Source: Siphonodentalium dalli (lineage: Eukaryota; Mollusca; Scaphopoda; Gadilida; Siphonodentaliidae). Taken from it: DNA of 64,000 nt. The position numbers and the translations under genes are program-made. Positions 1-9,817 of this stretch are shown one piece after another. The notes beneath the pieces were generated by a model. It made no database searches. It was not told where the DNA came from and saw only the letters and a list, made by a program, of their open reading frames with translations. Within the stretch, counting starts at the first letter, position 1; each line of letters begins with the position of its first letter. Where the stretch lies: positions 211,375,982 to 211,439,981 of the forward strand of contig CP136063.1 of the NCBI GenBank assembly GCA_032622095.1, written 5' to 3'.

Positions 1-995
1 CGTCATTAAAATTTCACACATAATTAGCAAAATGGGACACAATCGCAGACCATTATCCGATGGATGGATTCTCCGTAACTGTTAATGTTGACAATGGAAG
101 CAGACGTGTGGTTATTGTCTGCAAGGGAAACCGAGGGAATTGTTTGTAAATTGTTACATGATGAATACCGATCGCGAAGCAATACGAGTGATGAAGAGCC
201 CGAAGCTAGCATTCATCAGCATGACGGTTGCAATTACGTGGCTCAATGTAATGCCAATTTTACATCGAAATTTACTCATGTAATTAACAATTACAGAAAA
301 TTGGCAGAGAAGTCCTACAATAAGCAGTCAGCTGAATAAAATATGAAAGCTACATAAGTGTCAAGCATTGATGCTGACATGCGTCCCTGAACATCTCCTC
401 ATGAGAACATAACAGGGAAATTGTATAAAAAGTTGGGGCTATTGTTGCAATTTTTTTCTTGTCCATTGTTGTATATCCCATGTCCGATGTTAGTTTTTTA
501 GACTTGCTCAGCCACCGTGTGAATGATCTATATTATAGATTGATAAATAATAATGATGAATCGGAGAGATGATTATATGATTGCTCCAATATATATCATG
601 TTAACCCTGCTAAAACAGAACAGTTGTCTAAATAATTACGTTGGTCATCTATCAAAGAAGGAAGATAGTCATCTACATTTCTTCAATGAATGTATTTTAC
701 CGTATTTTTGTGAAAAAAAATAGGGTAATCGTTCCTTAAATTTGGGGCTGCGGGATAGAGATGTAAACATCCAGAACATAAATAGGAATTCATGGTTCAA
801 TGCAGGCAAAATTTCACTATAAGAAAACATTTGTACATAAATAGTTCACTGACTTTTTCCGTCTCTGTCTTGGTTTGTGCATGGAAAATGCAGATGCTTA
901 TGTTGAGTGATGTATTTGGCCATGAATTATTATTTCATAGCCTAAAATCTATATAAAAGTGCACTGAAGAGACATCAATATTCAGCTTTCTTAGT
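1..995. other. Gene-free leading stretch
   Basis: An AT-rich stretch with no recognised repeat or splice-bounded exon. A short plus-strand open frame (85-339) has no motif I recognise and no supporting context, so it is not called as a gene. Confidence 0.4.
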
Positions 996-2487
996 CAAGC
1001 CTTGAAATAGTGTGACTGTCATTTGCAGAATGAGGTCCCCAGATGGTGAATTTAGTGATGCTACCCCGTATAGCAGGCTAGCATCACCAATTCACCCTCT
1101 GGGGACCTCATTCTGCTACACATGAGCAGAATGAGGTTCCCAGAGGGTGAATTTGGTGATGCTAGCCCACTATGCGGAGTAGCAGGGTTTCCGCCAAGGG
1201 GAAATTAATGAGTCCGTATCGGGCGAAAATTTTGTTATTTGACACTGAAAAGTAGCCATTTCCTTGCACCTGAGTGTCCCACAAAGTAATCCAAAGCTAC
1301 GTATATTAAGCAAGTCGATCATTTTCCGTGGGTGCATTAATTCTGTTGATGGTATCCAGATAATTAATCATGTAATTACGCACATAAGACTATCAAGCTA
1401 CAAGTTACAGTGTTTAATTTTTTTTAACTTTATACAATAAGATTCCGACAGGTATAATGAAACTAAACACTAAAAAACATCTATGCATTGTCCAACAATA
1501 CGTAGCTGGGAGAATTGAATTAAGTATTTCCTAGAATTTCAAGTAGCTTCCGTGAAAATGAAACTGGTATATTCCATGTATTCTGTCAATCGTAAAACTA
1601 TTTGTGCACTGTGACGTCATATATACTGCAGGGTTTGTCTGCAGGAGATATTTATAGCGGCGAAATATAATTGAGTTTTGGCGGGAAATGGGAACATGTG
1701 CGCCGTTGTTTGTGTTTGGGGACCCAGGCGGGACAACGAAACTATTATTGACCGTACTTTGACTTTATCTCCATATTTGAGGGGGGTATGTTTTTTGTGT
1801 CTATCCTCCATGCATGTAATATGGGTCAAATGAATGGTGTTGTCACTATGAATTCCCGCTATAAAGACTGATTTGGGACAGGTTCCGTATTGTAATAGTA
1901 CGATAGCACGGGATCTCGGAGGTAGATACCTCCTGTGGTATGAGAACCGCCTGTTGGCGTATGTTGATCCCTACTCTGCCTAACTCAGCAATTCGGCATT
2001 CTTCGATCAAATTATGTAATCGTACGATAACACGGGATCTCCGAGCATGAGTAGTTTCAACGACAGAAATCACATTCAAAATAATATCCTTACTCAGCAG
2101 TCCGACATTCTTTGATGTTACAGCGACATTTATTACGCTGTATATAACGTCGCTATTTCAATGCACACCAAACATTACGTTGTAGTTTTGTTTTGTAGTT
2201 TTGATTTCAAAGGGTTACGCTGTACCGGTAACACACTGTGCACAATTGACCCGCTTTTTCACCAGTATTCTGTTTAACCCCCCGAACTCCCGTTGCAGCC
2301 AGATATTTTATGACATATTGCTGCTGACTTTTGGTACATGTATGAATCAAACAGATTATCTGCGAGGGGAATGGGTCCGTGGGACGGACCCGCAGCCGGC
2401 CTGGCGGAAACCCTGGGAGTAGCATCACTAAATTCACCTCGGGGACCTCATTCTGCAAATGACAGACACACTATTTCAAGGCTTAGT
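996..2487. mobile_element. Foldback element, copy 1, split by a hAT-like insertion
   Basis: The left end starts CAAGCCTTGAAATAG near 996 and the right end is its reverse complement, finishing near 2487. From these ends inward runs a ~70 bp terminal inverted repeat: a TGTCTGTCATTTGCAG-like segment, then the hairpin-module arm GAATGAGGTCCCCAG and GTGATGCTACCCC. One hairpin module (about 1028-1117) and part of a second (1128-1182) precede the insertion at 1183-2415. The right arm resumes at 2416. Without the insertion the element is ~260 bp, similar in layout to the intact copy at 6933-7290. No protein is encoded, so the family is non-autonomous. Confidence 0.75.
1183..2415. mobile_element. hAT-like non-autonomous DNA transposon nested in foldback copy 1
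   Basis: The termini are a 14 bp inverted repeat, CAGGGTTTCCGCCA at 1183-1196 and its reverse complement at 2402-2415. The bases just outside, GGAGTAG at 1176-1182 and again at 2416-2422, form a 7 bp direct repeat taken from the host hairpin module. CAGGG-type termini and a target duplication near 8 bp fit the hAT superfamily. Near the right end a short palindrome (GGGTCCGTGGGACGGACCC) is subterminal. The interior has no transposase-like frame. It contains two similar segments around GTACGATAGCACGGGATCTC, near 1899 and 2023. Confidence 0.7.
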
Positions 2488-2569
2488 CATTAGAATGTCA
2501 ATAAAGGTCATAACGCTGGACACTTCTTCAATTGAGTGGATTGTTGCTGCATAATGCTCAACCTCCAAT

Positions 2570-3004
2570 CAAGCCTGAGTTTAGGGTGTCTGTCATTTGC
2601 AGAATGAGGTCCCCAAAGGGTGAATTTAGTGACGCTATCCCGTAGAGTGCTAGCATCACTAAATTCACCCCGCATACCTCATTCTGCTCAGGCCTCATCT
2701 TATCTGGAAAGTTTCTATATAGATTCTATTTCATTTTTAGTTTAGTTTAGTTTCTCTATACATGTGTCCCCAAATTGGCAGACGACACATTGCATAATCG
2801 AGGTTCCCAATGGTGTACATAAAAATATTCACAATTTGGAAACTTCAATATGAGGCTATGTCTCCCAAAGCACATGAGGCCATGTAGAATGAGGTCCCAA
2901 GAGGGTGCATTTGGTGATGCTAGTCTGCTATGCGGGATAGTATCACCAAATTCACCCTCTGGGGACCTCATTCTGCAAATGACAGACACATAAACTCAGA
3001 CTTA
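2570..3004. mobile_element. Foldback element, copy 2 (spacer subtype)
   Basis: Inverted ends CAAGCCTGAGTTTAGG (2570) and the complement of TAAGTCTGAGTTTATG (3004) lead into TGTCTGTCATTTGCAG and one hairpin module at each end. Between the modules is a ~190 bp spacer containing a GTTTAGTTTAGTTTCTCTA segment and TGCATAATCGAGGTTCCCAA. The same spacer type is found in reverse orientation at 32.05-32.17 kb. No clear target-site duplication was seen. Confidence 0.7.
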
Positions 3005-4240
3005 ATTGAATCACAATGCTCTAGCCAATGTGTAAGACAACATAAAGTTTTAAGTATTGAATCTGCATGTCAATTCCTAAAATAAGAATATGAAATAGAA
3101 AAAAATTGCAACAAATAGGAATTTGTCAATAAATAAAACCCTTGGGGGGGGTGGGGAATGGACATGTGCTTACAGCAATGTCAAATAAATAAGTTTCCTA
3201 AAACAAATACATGTTTTATTGTCAAGACATGTAAGTGAAATATAATTCATTTCTATTGTAGTTATCTATACTCCAAGACAGAAGCCATTTTTGTACAACC
3301 CGCATACCTTCTCTTTGAAATAACCAAGTGTTGAATATTCCAACATAGTATTTAATATAAACTGGTATTGGGGGGGGGGGGGGAATCCTATCAAGAAACT
3401 TACATAAAATAAAAAAAAATTCTTATGTCAGATATTGTATTATGTTCTACGCTATGATATGAAGGTATTTGATGTAAACTGTAACAAAAAATGAATTAAA
3501 TGAATTATTTTTTTTTTTTTTAGGAAAATATAAATTTTGGCATATTAGCCGTTATTGTATGAAATAATTAAACAAGTTGAGCTATAAATTGTTGTTCATA
3601 TAAAATAGCTGAAAATATGGTGATACTTTCAGATAATACAAAAGAAAAATACAAGCCTGAAGGCTACTTACCTGTACTTACTGCATATATCCCTGATTAT
3701 TCTTGATATGATGAATCACATGTGCCTTCCATAAATCACATTTTCTGTCTCCATACAGGTAAGCTTAGGTATCCTACAACAAAAGACACCACAGAGATGA
3801 CACATCCACAAGCCACACACGATCAGAGGTGAAATTCAAACCCTTCGTTTACAAACACCAGACATAACAGTATATCTTGATAGATAACATGCTATCATTT
3901 AAACTGATGTATGCGCCTACATCATAACAAATCCATTGAATTGAAAAGGTCTCCTACAAATTCAAAAAGAACGAGCTCGTAACAGCTTGACATATAACTG
4001 AATGTTGATATGAGCAACATGTTTCCTTTTGGAGCTAATTCAACCATGTAGAGATAAAATAAATACATAGAAAGTATCCAGGTAAGGTGTCATACCAAGA
4101 GCCATCTAATCTTATGCTGTCATATACTCAGTCATCTTTTTTTAAGTGCAATAAAGATGACAGTCAATATCCAGGACAAAACTGTGAATTGAGAAAGAAT
4201 GAAAAGTCTAAATAGATGTTCAAGTAGCGACACTTGAAAG
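3005..4240. other. Unrecognised stretch with a G14 run
   Basis: No gene or element boundary was recognised. A G14 homopolymer lies at 3370-3383 and short A/T homopolymers are frequent. Confidence 0.4.

Positions 4241-4283
<43 letters not shown>
4241..4283 (+). repeat. Poly-C homopolymer, 43 bases
   Basis: An uninterrupted run of 43 cytosines. On the opposite strand it is a G43 tract able to form quadruplex structures. The length may be imprecise because sequencing and assembly handle such runs poorly. Confidence 0.9.
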
Positions 4284-4284
<1 letters not shown>

Positions 4285-4369
4285 CCTACTGCAACAAGGT
4301 TTTTTTTTTATATACTTTCTATCAAATTGAAATTAAAATTTTTATTTAAATTGAATTCATTTCATTTAA

Positions 4370-4735
4370 AGTGATGTGAAACACTCCGACAGGGTGAGCA
4401 AATAGAAATGGAGAATAATCTTGCTCAAAGTAGTTATTTTTATGAATATTAATCCAAAATTGACAACACACACCGTCACTCTAATATATTAATTAAATGC
4501 AATGACGGTAGATGGCGAAATCGTTTGAGTTAGTTTATCGCCGATTGTTGCGTCCCGAATTGAGATGTACATATTTTAAATTGGGCATAGTTCAGACGAT
4601 GTTTTCTATGGAGTGGTATGGTCGATTTCTTTGAAATTTTCGGTGATGTTAGTAGAATTCTACATTCCCAAGGTTAGCATAGAGCCTGAGAACTATCTTA
4701 TAAGTTTATCGCACTCGAACAAGTCCATAATATGT
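4370..4735 (+). repeat. Dispersed repeat, family R4 (longest copy)
   Basis: Shares extended near-identical blocks with 30265-30510 on the same strand, for example GATGTTTTCTATGGAGTG, GGTCGATTTCTTTGAAATTT and GTCCATAATATGTCTTTAAA. Its left part matches 18530-18605 in reverse orientation (GAAATGGAGAATAATCTTG). No coding frame runs through it and no termini were resolved. Confidence 0.7.
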
Positions 4736-5049
4736 CTTTAAAATTGAATTTTGTTCAATGTTTTTCCTAAATGTCATATGACACTTACAAAGTCGTGCAA
4801 CTAGTATCTAAATAAGTAAATGGTTCTTTTGGTTGGAGTCTGATGTAGTTTCAACCATTATGCCATATTACTATGATGTATGGTTGATATCTTGAAGAAA
4901 ATGTCGATATCATGTATATAGGTCGTTTGTTGAACTTATTATCTGAAAATTCCCTCCGATAAACAGGACTCCTTCTGCACTTTTATTATCTGTCGTCTGC
5001 TTTCCTAAAAAAAAAACCTCTATATGAATGATAGACCATTCCAAATTAT

Positions 5050-5180
5050 ACTTATATAACTGAGTGGGAACCATTTAGTAAAGAAAGGGTTAAGTTTTTA
5101 ACGGTACATGGGGGTATATGACCTTGGCATGGTTGGCAATCGATGGAGCAAACACCAGCATCTCTGCAGATTCTCAGAAT
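5050..5180 (+). repeat. Direct duplication, left copy
   Basis: Matches 6040-6160 in the same orientation, including GCAATCGATGGAGCAAACAC against GCAATCGATAGAGCAAACAC. The two copies flank the foldback copy 3 and TTAA-MITE pair and lie ~1 kb apart. A minus-strand open frame covers this area (5052-5429), but it runs across the foldback terminus and is not a gene. Confidence 0.65.
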
Positions 5181-5353
5181 ACTATTGAAATAAGCAAATA
5201 AAATTAATAAAAATAAACATGTACAGCAGCATTTACATCTTTTATCAGAGTTTATGGCACATGTTTGTTTATTACATGCATTCAAGTTTTCAAGATTGTC
5301 TAATCCCAAAACATTTCTAACATTCACTCCCTCCCAGTCCTTCCCTCGGCAGT

Positions 5354-5783
5354 CCAGCCTGCAAATAGTGTGTCTGTCATTTGCAGAATGAGGTCCCCAG
5401 AAGGTGAATTTAGTGATGCTATCCAACACAGTGAGCTAGCATCACCAAATTCGCCCTCTGAGGACCTCATCCTTCTCAGGCCTCATCTTCTGTGAAGTAT
5501 CTATAGTCTCAAAATTAACATCGTGTTTAGTTACCTTTTCCCTATTCTTCAGTTTCTACATCACCTAATTTGGAGAAGACAAAATGGATAATAGAGGTGA
5601 CTAATGGGCGAACATCACCAACTTCAATCTGATCCCAGGTCTCCAACAGCAGTTGAGGCCTGAGCAGAATGAGGTTCCCAGAGGGTGATTTTGGTGATGC
5701 TAGCAATACTGTGCGGGATAGCATCACTAAATTCACCTGCTGGGGACCTCATTATGCAATTGACAGACACACTAATTGCAGCC
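5354..5783. mobile_element. Foldback element, copy 3 (spacer subtype)
   Basis: The left terminus CCAGCCTGCAAATAGTGTG and right terminus (complement of GGCTGCAATTAGTGTG) are inverted and continue into TGTCTGTCATTTGCAG and hairpin-module arms. The spacer between modules (about 5485-5655) matches the spacer subtype at 2570-3004 in places (GGCCTCATCTT). The right end abuts the TTAA of the hairpin MITE at 5784, showing a later insertion exactly at or beside this terminus. Confidence 0.7.
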
Positions 5784-5999
5784 TTAACCCTTTCAGTGCC
5801 CATTTCCGATTTTTGTATCAACCCATATTTCCTTGATAATTTTTCAAATTTATTGATTATAATAATGTGATACATTGATGGAAAGAGCTCTTAGAGCTCT
5901 TTCCATCAATGTATCACATTATTATAATCAATAGATTTGAAAAATGATCAAGGAAATATGGGTTGATACAAAAATCGGACTTGGCACTGAAAGGATTAA
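5784..5999. mobile_element. piggyBac-like hairpin MITE flanked by TTAA
   Basis: TTAA at 5784-5787 and 5996-5999 bound a near-perfect palindrome of ~105 bp arms centred at 5891-5892, with only a three-base loop (TTA) between GAGCTC sequences. The inverted ends read CCCTTTCAGTGCC and CCTTTTCAGTGCC-like (right complement TCCTTTCAGTGCC). TTAA duplication with CCY-starting termini is the piggyBac signature; assignment to that superfamily is inference. As RNA the whole element would form one long stem. Confidence 0.7.
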
Positions 6000-6039
6000 G
6001 TCCAGCATCATGACAATCAACCTAGTCAAATCAGATCAT

Positions 6040-6160
6040 GGTGACTGGTTGACAATCTGTAAGAAGTATAGGTTAAGTTTGAACAGTACGTGGGGTATAT
6101 GACCGCAGCATGGCTAGCAATCGATAGAGCAAACACCAGCATCTGTACATGTCTCAGGTT
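6040..6160 (+). repeat. Direct duplication, right copy
   Basis: Second copy of the segment at 5050-5180, in direct orientation, with scattered substitutions. Confidence 0.65.
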
Positions 6161-6618
6161 TTAAGATCCGCATCAACATTGTTTGCTTTTTCATTAGTGT
6201 GCTCAATGTAGCCATTTTTTTTCTATTAATTTATTTAGATTGGATCTTGATATGTATGATGGGTACCATTAGGCCATAAAAAATAAATCCATTCATTATC
6301 ATCACCCCCTCCCCCATCCTGCCCGATATTTTGGCCTGCCCCAGATTTTATTTGCATTATTACGTACATATGATCCTCCCACGCCCATAGTCAAATATAG
6401 TTCTGTCAATATTTAAAGCCCCGCAAGGCGTTCGAATGTGAATAGAAAGTTATTGAATTTCCCCAATCAACTAACAAATTGTACGAATGATATAGTATCA
6501 GTATATCACCTGACACATATAATCACATCTGCTTCTTAAGATGATATCTATCAACAGAAAATTTGACTCATATTTATACGGTAACCGTATAAGCTGTTCT
6601 AAATTTATACTATCATAC

Positions 6619-6847
6619 AGTAATGCTCTAATTAATCGACTCCTTAACCACAGCAGAATTATGGGTAACTTTTCAGGATTTAGTCGGAAATATGGCTTGT
6701 TGCCATTTATCGGAAAGCTATATTTCCGACTAAATCCTGGGCGAGAGCTTTCCGATGAATGGCAACAAGCCATATTTCCGACTAAATCCTAAAAAGTTAC
6801 CCATAATTCTGCTGTGGTTAAGGAGTCGATTAATTAGAGCAGTACTG
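6619..6847. mobile_element. Long hairpin (inverted-repeat element)
   Basis: Arms of ~100 bp are close to perfect reverse complements: GTAATGCTCTAATTAATCG on the left against CGATTAATTAGAGCAGTAC on the right. The spacer of ~26 bp repeats the TATTTCCGACTAAATCCT motif that also sits in the arms. There is no coding content; open frames on both strands here are only the two arms read in each direction. Confidence 0.75.
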
Positions 6848-6854
6848 TACATGG

Positions 6855-6905
6855 ATCAGCCTAGAGGGCGATTGGGAGATATCTTCTCCCTAAATTGTGT
6901 CACTT
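6855..6905 (+). repeat. Fragment of the TTCTCCC dispersed repeat
   Basis: GGGAGATATCTTCTCCCTAA matches the reverse complement of 12195-12260 and lies at the edge of foldback copy 14 bases upstream of its flank. It is a short third piece of the family at 8490-8800 and 11905-12260. Confidence 0.55.
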
Positions 6906-6932
6906 GAATGGATGATCATCAAATAATCCTAA

Positions 6933-7290
6933 CAAGCCTTGATATAGCGTGTCTGTCATTTGCAGAATGAGGTCCCCAGAGGGTGAATTTAGTGATGCTA
7001 CCCCGCAAAGCGGGCTAGCATCACCAAATTCACCCTCTGGGAACCTCATTCTGCTGATGTGTAAGCAGAATGAGGTCCCCAGAGGGTGAATTTGGTGATG
7101 CTAGCCCACTATGCGGGGTAGCATCACTAAATCCAGCCTCTGGGGACCTCATTCTGCTTACATCTCAGCAGAATGAGGTCCCCAGAGGGTGAATTTGGTG
7201 ATGCTAACCCGCTATGCGGGGTAGCATCACTAAATTCACCCTCTGGGGAACTCATTCTGCAAAGGACAGACACACTATTTCAAGGCTTGA
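6933..7290. mobile_element. Foldback element, intact copy with three hairpin modules
   Basis: A complete 358 bp element flanked by a perfect 8 bp direct repeat, AATCCTAA at 6925-6932 and 7291-7298. The ends are inverted (CAAGCCTTGATATAG and the complement of CAAGCCTTGAAATAG). Inside are three consecutive ~95 bp palindromic modules (about 6961-7053, 7063-7158, 7168-7260), each with arms of ~45 bp around a CCCGC/GCGGG core. The second and third modules are inverted relative to the first: the terminal arms read TTTAGTGATGCTACCCC, while the internal arms read TTTGGTGATGCTAGCCC. The 8 bp duplication suggests mobilisation by a hAT-type transposase. No protein is encoded. Confidence 0.85.
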
Positions 7291-7554
7291 ATCCTAAGAG
7301 TTATTTTCATTGTGTTGGGTATTGAATCTAACAGAACATGCAAATAATTTATAAATGTTTCTAATGATATTTTCATAAAATACTATGCGTTAGTTGCAAT
7401 GCATGTAAGAAAATAAAAAAATATATCTAAAGAAATGAATACACATAAAACATAATATATTCCCAATATGTTGGTGCACAAATACCATGATGAAACCTCA
7501 CCAATACATGTAATTGTAAAAGGATTTATGTGATTATTGCTTGCTTCTTTCTAT

Positions 7555-8235
7555 TGTTGTCCCCCGACGTTTCCGTCGAGGACTATAGAAATGACCCTCG
7601 TCCGTCCGTGCGTCCGTCCGTGTGTCCGTGCGTCCGTGATTGGGTACCTTCATGGTGTAATCAACTCCTCCTACAGTTTTAAACGTAGAGATTTGAAACT
7701 CTGGGATATTGTTCCTAACATGTTGGTGATTTGCAACATCTATATAGCTAATCAAAAATATAATTTTTTCCATATTTTTGGGGGGGTTTTCGACTTAGAA
7801 AATTTGGAACATTTTTGCCTTTTGGATGAGATTGGGTACCTTCATGGTGTTGTAATCAACTCCTCCTACAGTTTTAAATGTAGAGATTTGAAACTCTGGG
7901 ATATTGTTCCTAACATGTTGGTGATTTGCAACATCTATATAGCTAATCAAAAATATAATTTTTTCCATATTTTTGGGGGGGGTTTTCGACTTAGAAAATT
8001 TGGAACATTTTTGCCTTTTGGATGAGATTGGGTACATTCATGGTGTAATCAACTCCTCCTACAGTTTTAAATGTAGAGATTTGAAACTCTGGGATATTGT
8101 TCCTAATATGTTGGTGATTTGCAACATCTATATAGCTAATATTTTTTTTATGGAGTTATTAACCCTTTTCGACTTTTAATTTCTTTAACAAAGCGGCATC
8201 GACTTGCCATGTTGTCGGGGGACACTGTGGTCTGC
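7555..8235 (+). repeat. TCCG-type repeat element (family T), plus orientation
   Basis: Opens with CCCCCGACGTTTCCGTCGAGG, a small hairpin, followed by ACTATAGAAATGACC and a run of TCCGTCCG/TGCG units. It closes with a GTCGGGGGACA motif at 8212, complementary to the opening CCCCCGAC. Between them lie three direct copies of a ~194 bp unit. A related element lies inverted at 13118-13805 and a looser relative at 29696-29960. Confidence 0.65.
7638..8139 (+). repeat. Tandem repeat, ~194 bp unit, 2.6 copies
   Basis: Units start at GATTGGGTAC at 7638, 7830 and 8026 (spacing 192 and 196). They share ACTCCTCCTACAGTTTTAAA, GGGATATTGTTCCTAA and a TTTTTGGGGGGG tract almost unchanged. The third copy stops at ~8140 and passes into ATGGAGTTATTAACCC. 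Open frames running through these copies reflect the repeat and are not a gene. Confidence 0.85.
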
Positions 8236-8489
8236 TGACCTTTTATTTCAGTTGTTTCTTGTTTCCATGTTATGTAGTGATGTTTTTATTCAATCAAATT
8301 TGATATTTTAATTTCATTTATTTCATTATCTATTCCTATGCGATCAAAATGGTTGGAAACTAACAATTGTAAACAGGTGTAATCGAAAAGTAATTGATTA
8401 CATTAACTAAAGTAATTGTAATCATAATCGATTACATTGAAAAAAATGTAATCAGTAATCAGGTAAATCAAAAGTAATTGTAATCGTAA

Positions 8490-8800
8490 CCCTGGTCACT
8501 TTTCCCTAATTTTTTCCTGGGAGAAGTGACCTCTCTCATATACCAGTATGCATATGTCCAGACAGCATATTTAAACTGTATTTTCTTATTCTAAAGGTGT
8601 CCTTACTCATTATAAACATTTTATAGATGGGCTATTGTGTTGCATAATAATTATCGGATCACAGAAGGCTGATGTTGGGATGGAAATTTAACTTGTCCCA
8701 TTATGACTTCTCCTTGATAACAGTCCACTTCTCCCTAATAATCAAATAGGGAGAAGTTATTTCTCCCAATTTGAAACCTCTAGGCTGGTCACTGCAATCA
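8490..8800 (+). repeat. TTCTCCC dispersed repeat, plus copy
   Basis: Matches the reverse complement of 11905-12260 over most of its length, for example ATTGTGTTGCATAATA against TTGTGTTGCATAATATTGG and CTTCTCCTTGATAACAGTCC against CTTCTCCTTGATTACAGTCC. The two copies form an inverted pair ~3.1 kb apart with the CGCAACC minisatellite element between them. Confidence 0.7.
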
Positions 8801-8823
8801 TATACAGTTTATAATGCTTACTG

Positions 8824-9817
8824 CCCTAGTAGAAATGCCATGATTCCCGCAACCATCATCACCAACGTTTCCGCAACATTTTCCGCAATCATATGAGGAA
8901 GGTTGCATTTGGAGCGATTCCCAAACTCCAGGTTAGAGTATTCTAGCTTGCGCAACCACCGCAAAGGTTGCGCAATCATCATCGCAACCTCCGCAATGAT
9001 TCCCACAATCTTCCTCGCGACCTTCACAATCATCATCGCAACCTTGTCCATGATTCCTACAATCATCATCGCAACCTTCCACGCAATCATCATCACAACT
9101 TTCCTAGCAAGCATCATCCCAACATTCCCCCTATCATCCTCGCAACCTTTGCTATGATTCCCGCAATCATCATTGCAACCTTCCCCACAATCATCGCAAC
9201 CATCGCTATTGATTCCAGCAATCATCCTCGCAACCTTCACTATTGATTCCCGCAATCATGATCGCAACCTAGTATAGTGTGAATTCCAGTCGGTGGCACT
9301 TATCATTAAAGAATATCCACAAATAAGACCATAATATAACTCCATTTTCCCCCTTCTCGTGCATACAATACAACTTCTATAAACAAAGAAATAAAGATTT
9401 TACCACCGGTCATGCAAAGCCTGCTTATCTCAAGTAACTGTTGGTTTAAAATTGGCTCAACTTACTTTGAATTCTCCAGCACACATCAGATCAGATTTCT
9501 CTGCCACATGATGTGCTATAGATAAATCTGGACTTAGAAATTTTATGGGAATGCAAATGCTGTACTTAAACAATTTCTGTTGGTTTTTGTATCGCAACCT
9601 TCGCAATCATCATCGCAACCATCAACGAAACCTTCGCAATCATGGGAATCATACACACAACTTTGGGAATCATGTCTGCAACTTTGGGAATCATGTCCGC
9701 AACTTTGGAAAGCATGTCCGCAACTTTGGGAATCATATCGCAACCAGGGAATCATTGTCGCAATCATGAAAATACTTCGCAACCTAAGGTTGCGGGAATC
9801 ATTCATTTCTACTAGGG
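8824..9817. mobile_element. Inverted-repeat element filled with CGCAACC minisatellite
   Basis: CCCTAGTAGAAATG followed by ATGATTCCCGCAACC at 8824 is mirrored by GGTTGCGGGAATCATTCATT and ACTAGGG ending at 9817, a ~30 bp terminal inverted repeat. Inside, degenerate CGCAACC(TTC/ATC)GCAATCATCAT units fill 8850-9275 and 9590-9640. From 9640 to 9745 the unit changes to GGAATCATGTCCGCAACTTT, about five copies. A non-repetitive middle (about 9280-9590) separates the blocks. Both strands stay open over long stretches because the unit lacks stops; no protein is inferred. Confidence 0.65.

Noticed and set aside
5052-5429. 125-codon cysteine-containing minus-strand open frame
   Set aside because: It begins inside the foldback hairpin arm and continues across a duplicated segment; no family resemblance.
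6948-7276. CRISPR-like array of three repeated palindromes
   Set aside because: No uniform spacers, eukaryotic context, terminal inverted repeats and an 8 bp target duplication identify a mobile element.
7537-8025. 162-codon plus-strand open frame with an internal repeat
   Set aside because: The protein repeat is only the 194 bp DNA tandem repeat; opposite strand is equally open.
8818-9255. 145-codon minus-strand open frame and overlapping plus-strand frames
   Set aside because: Produced by the CGCAACC minisatellite and running across an inverted terminus; repetitive translation only.
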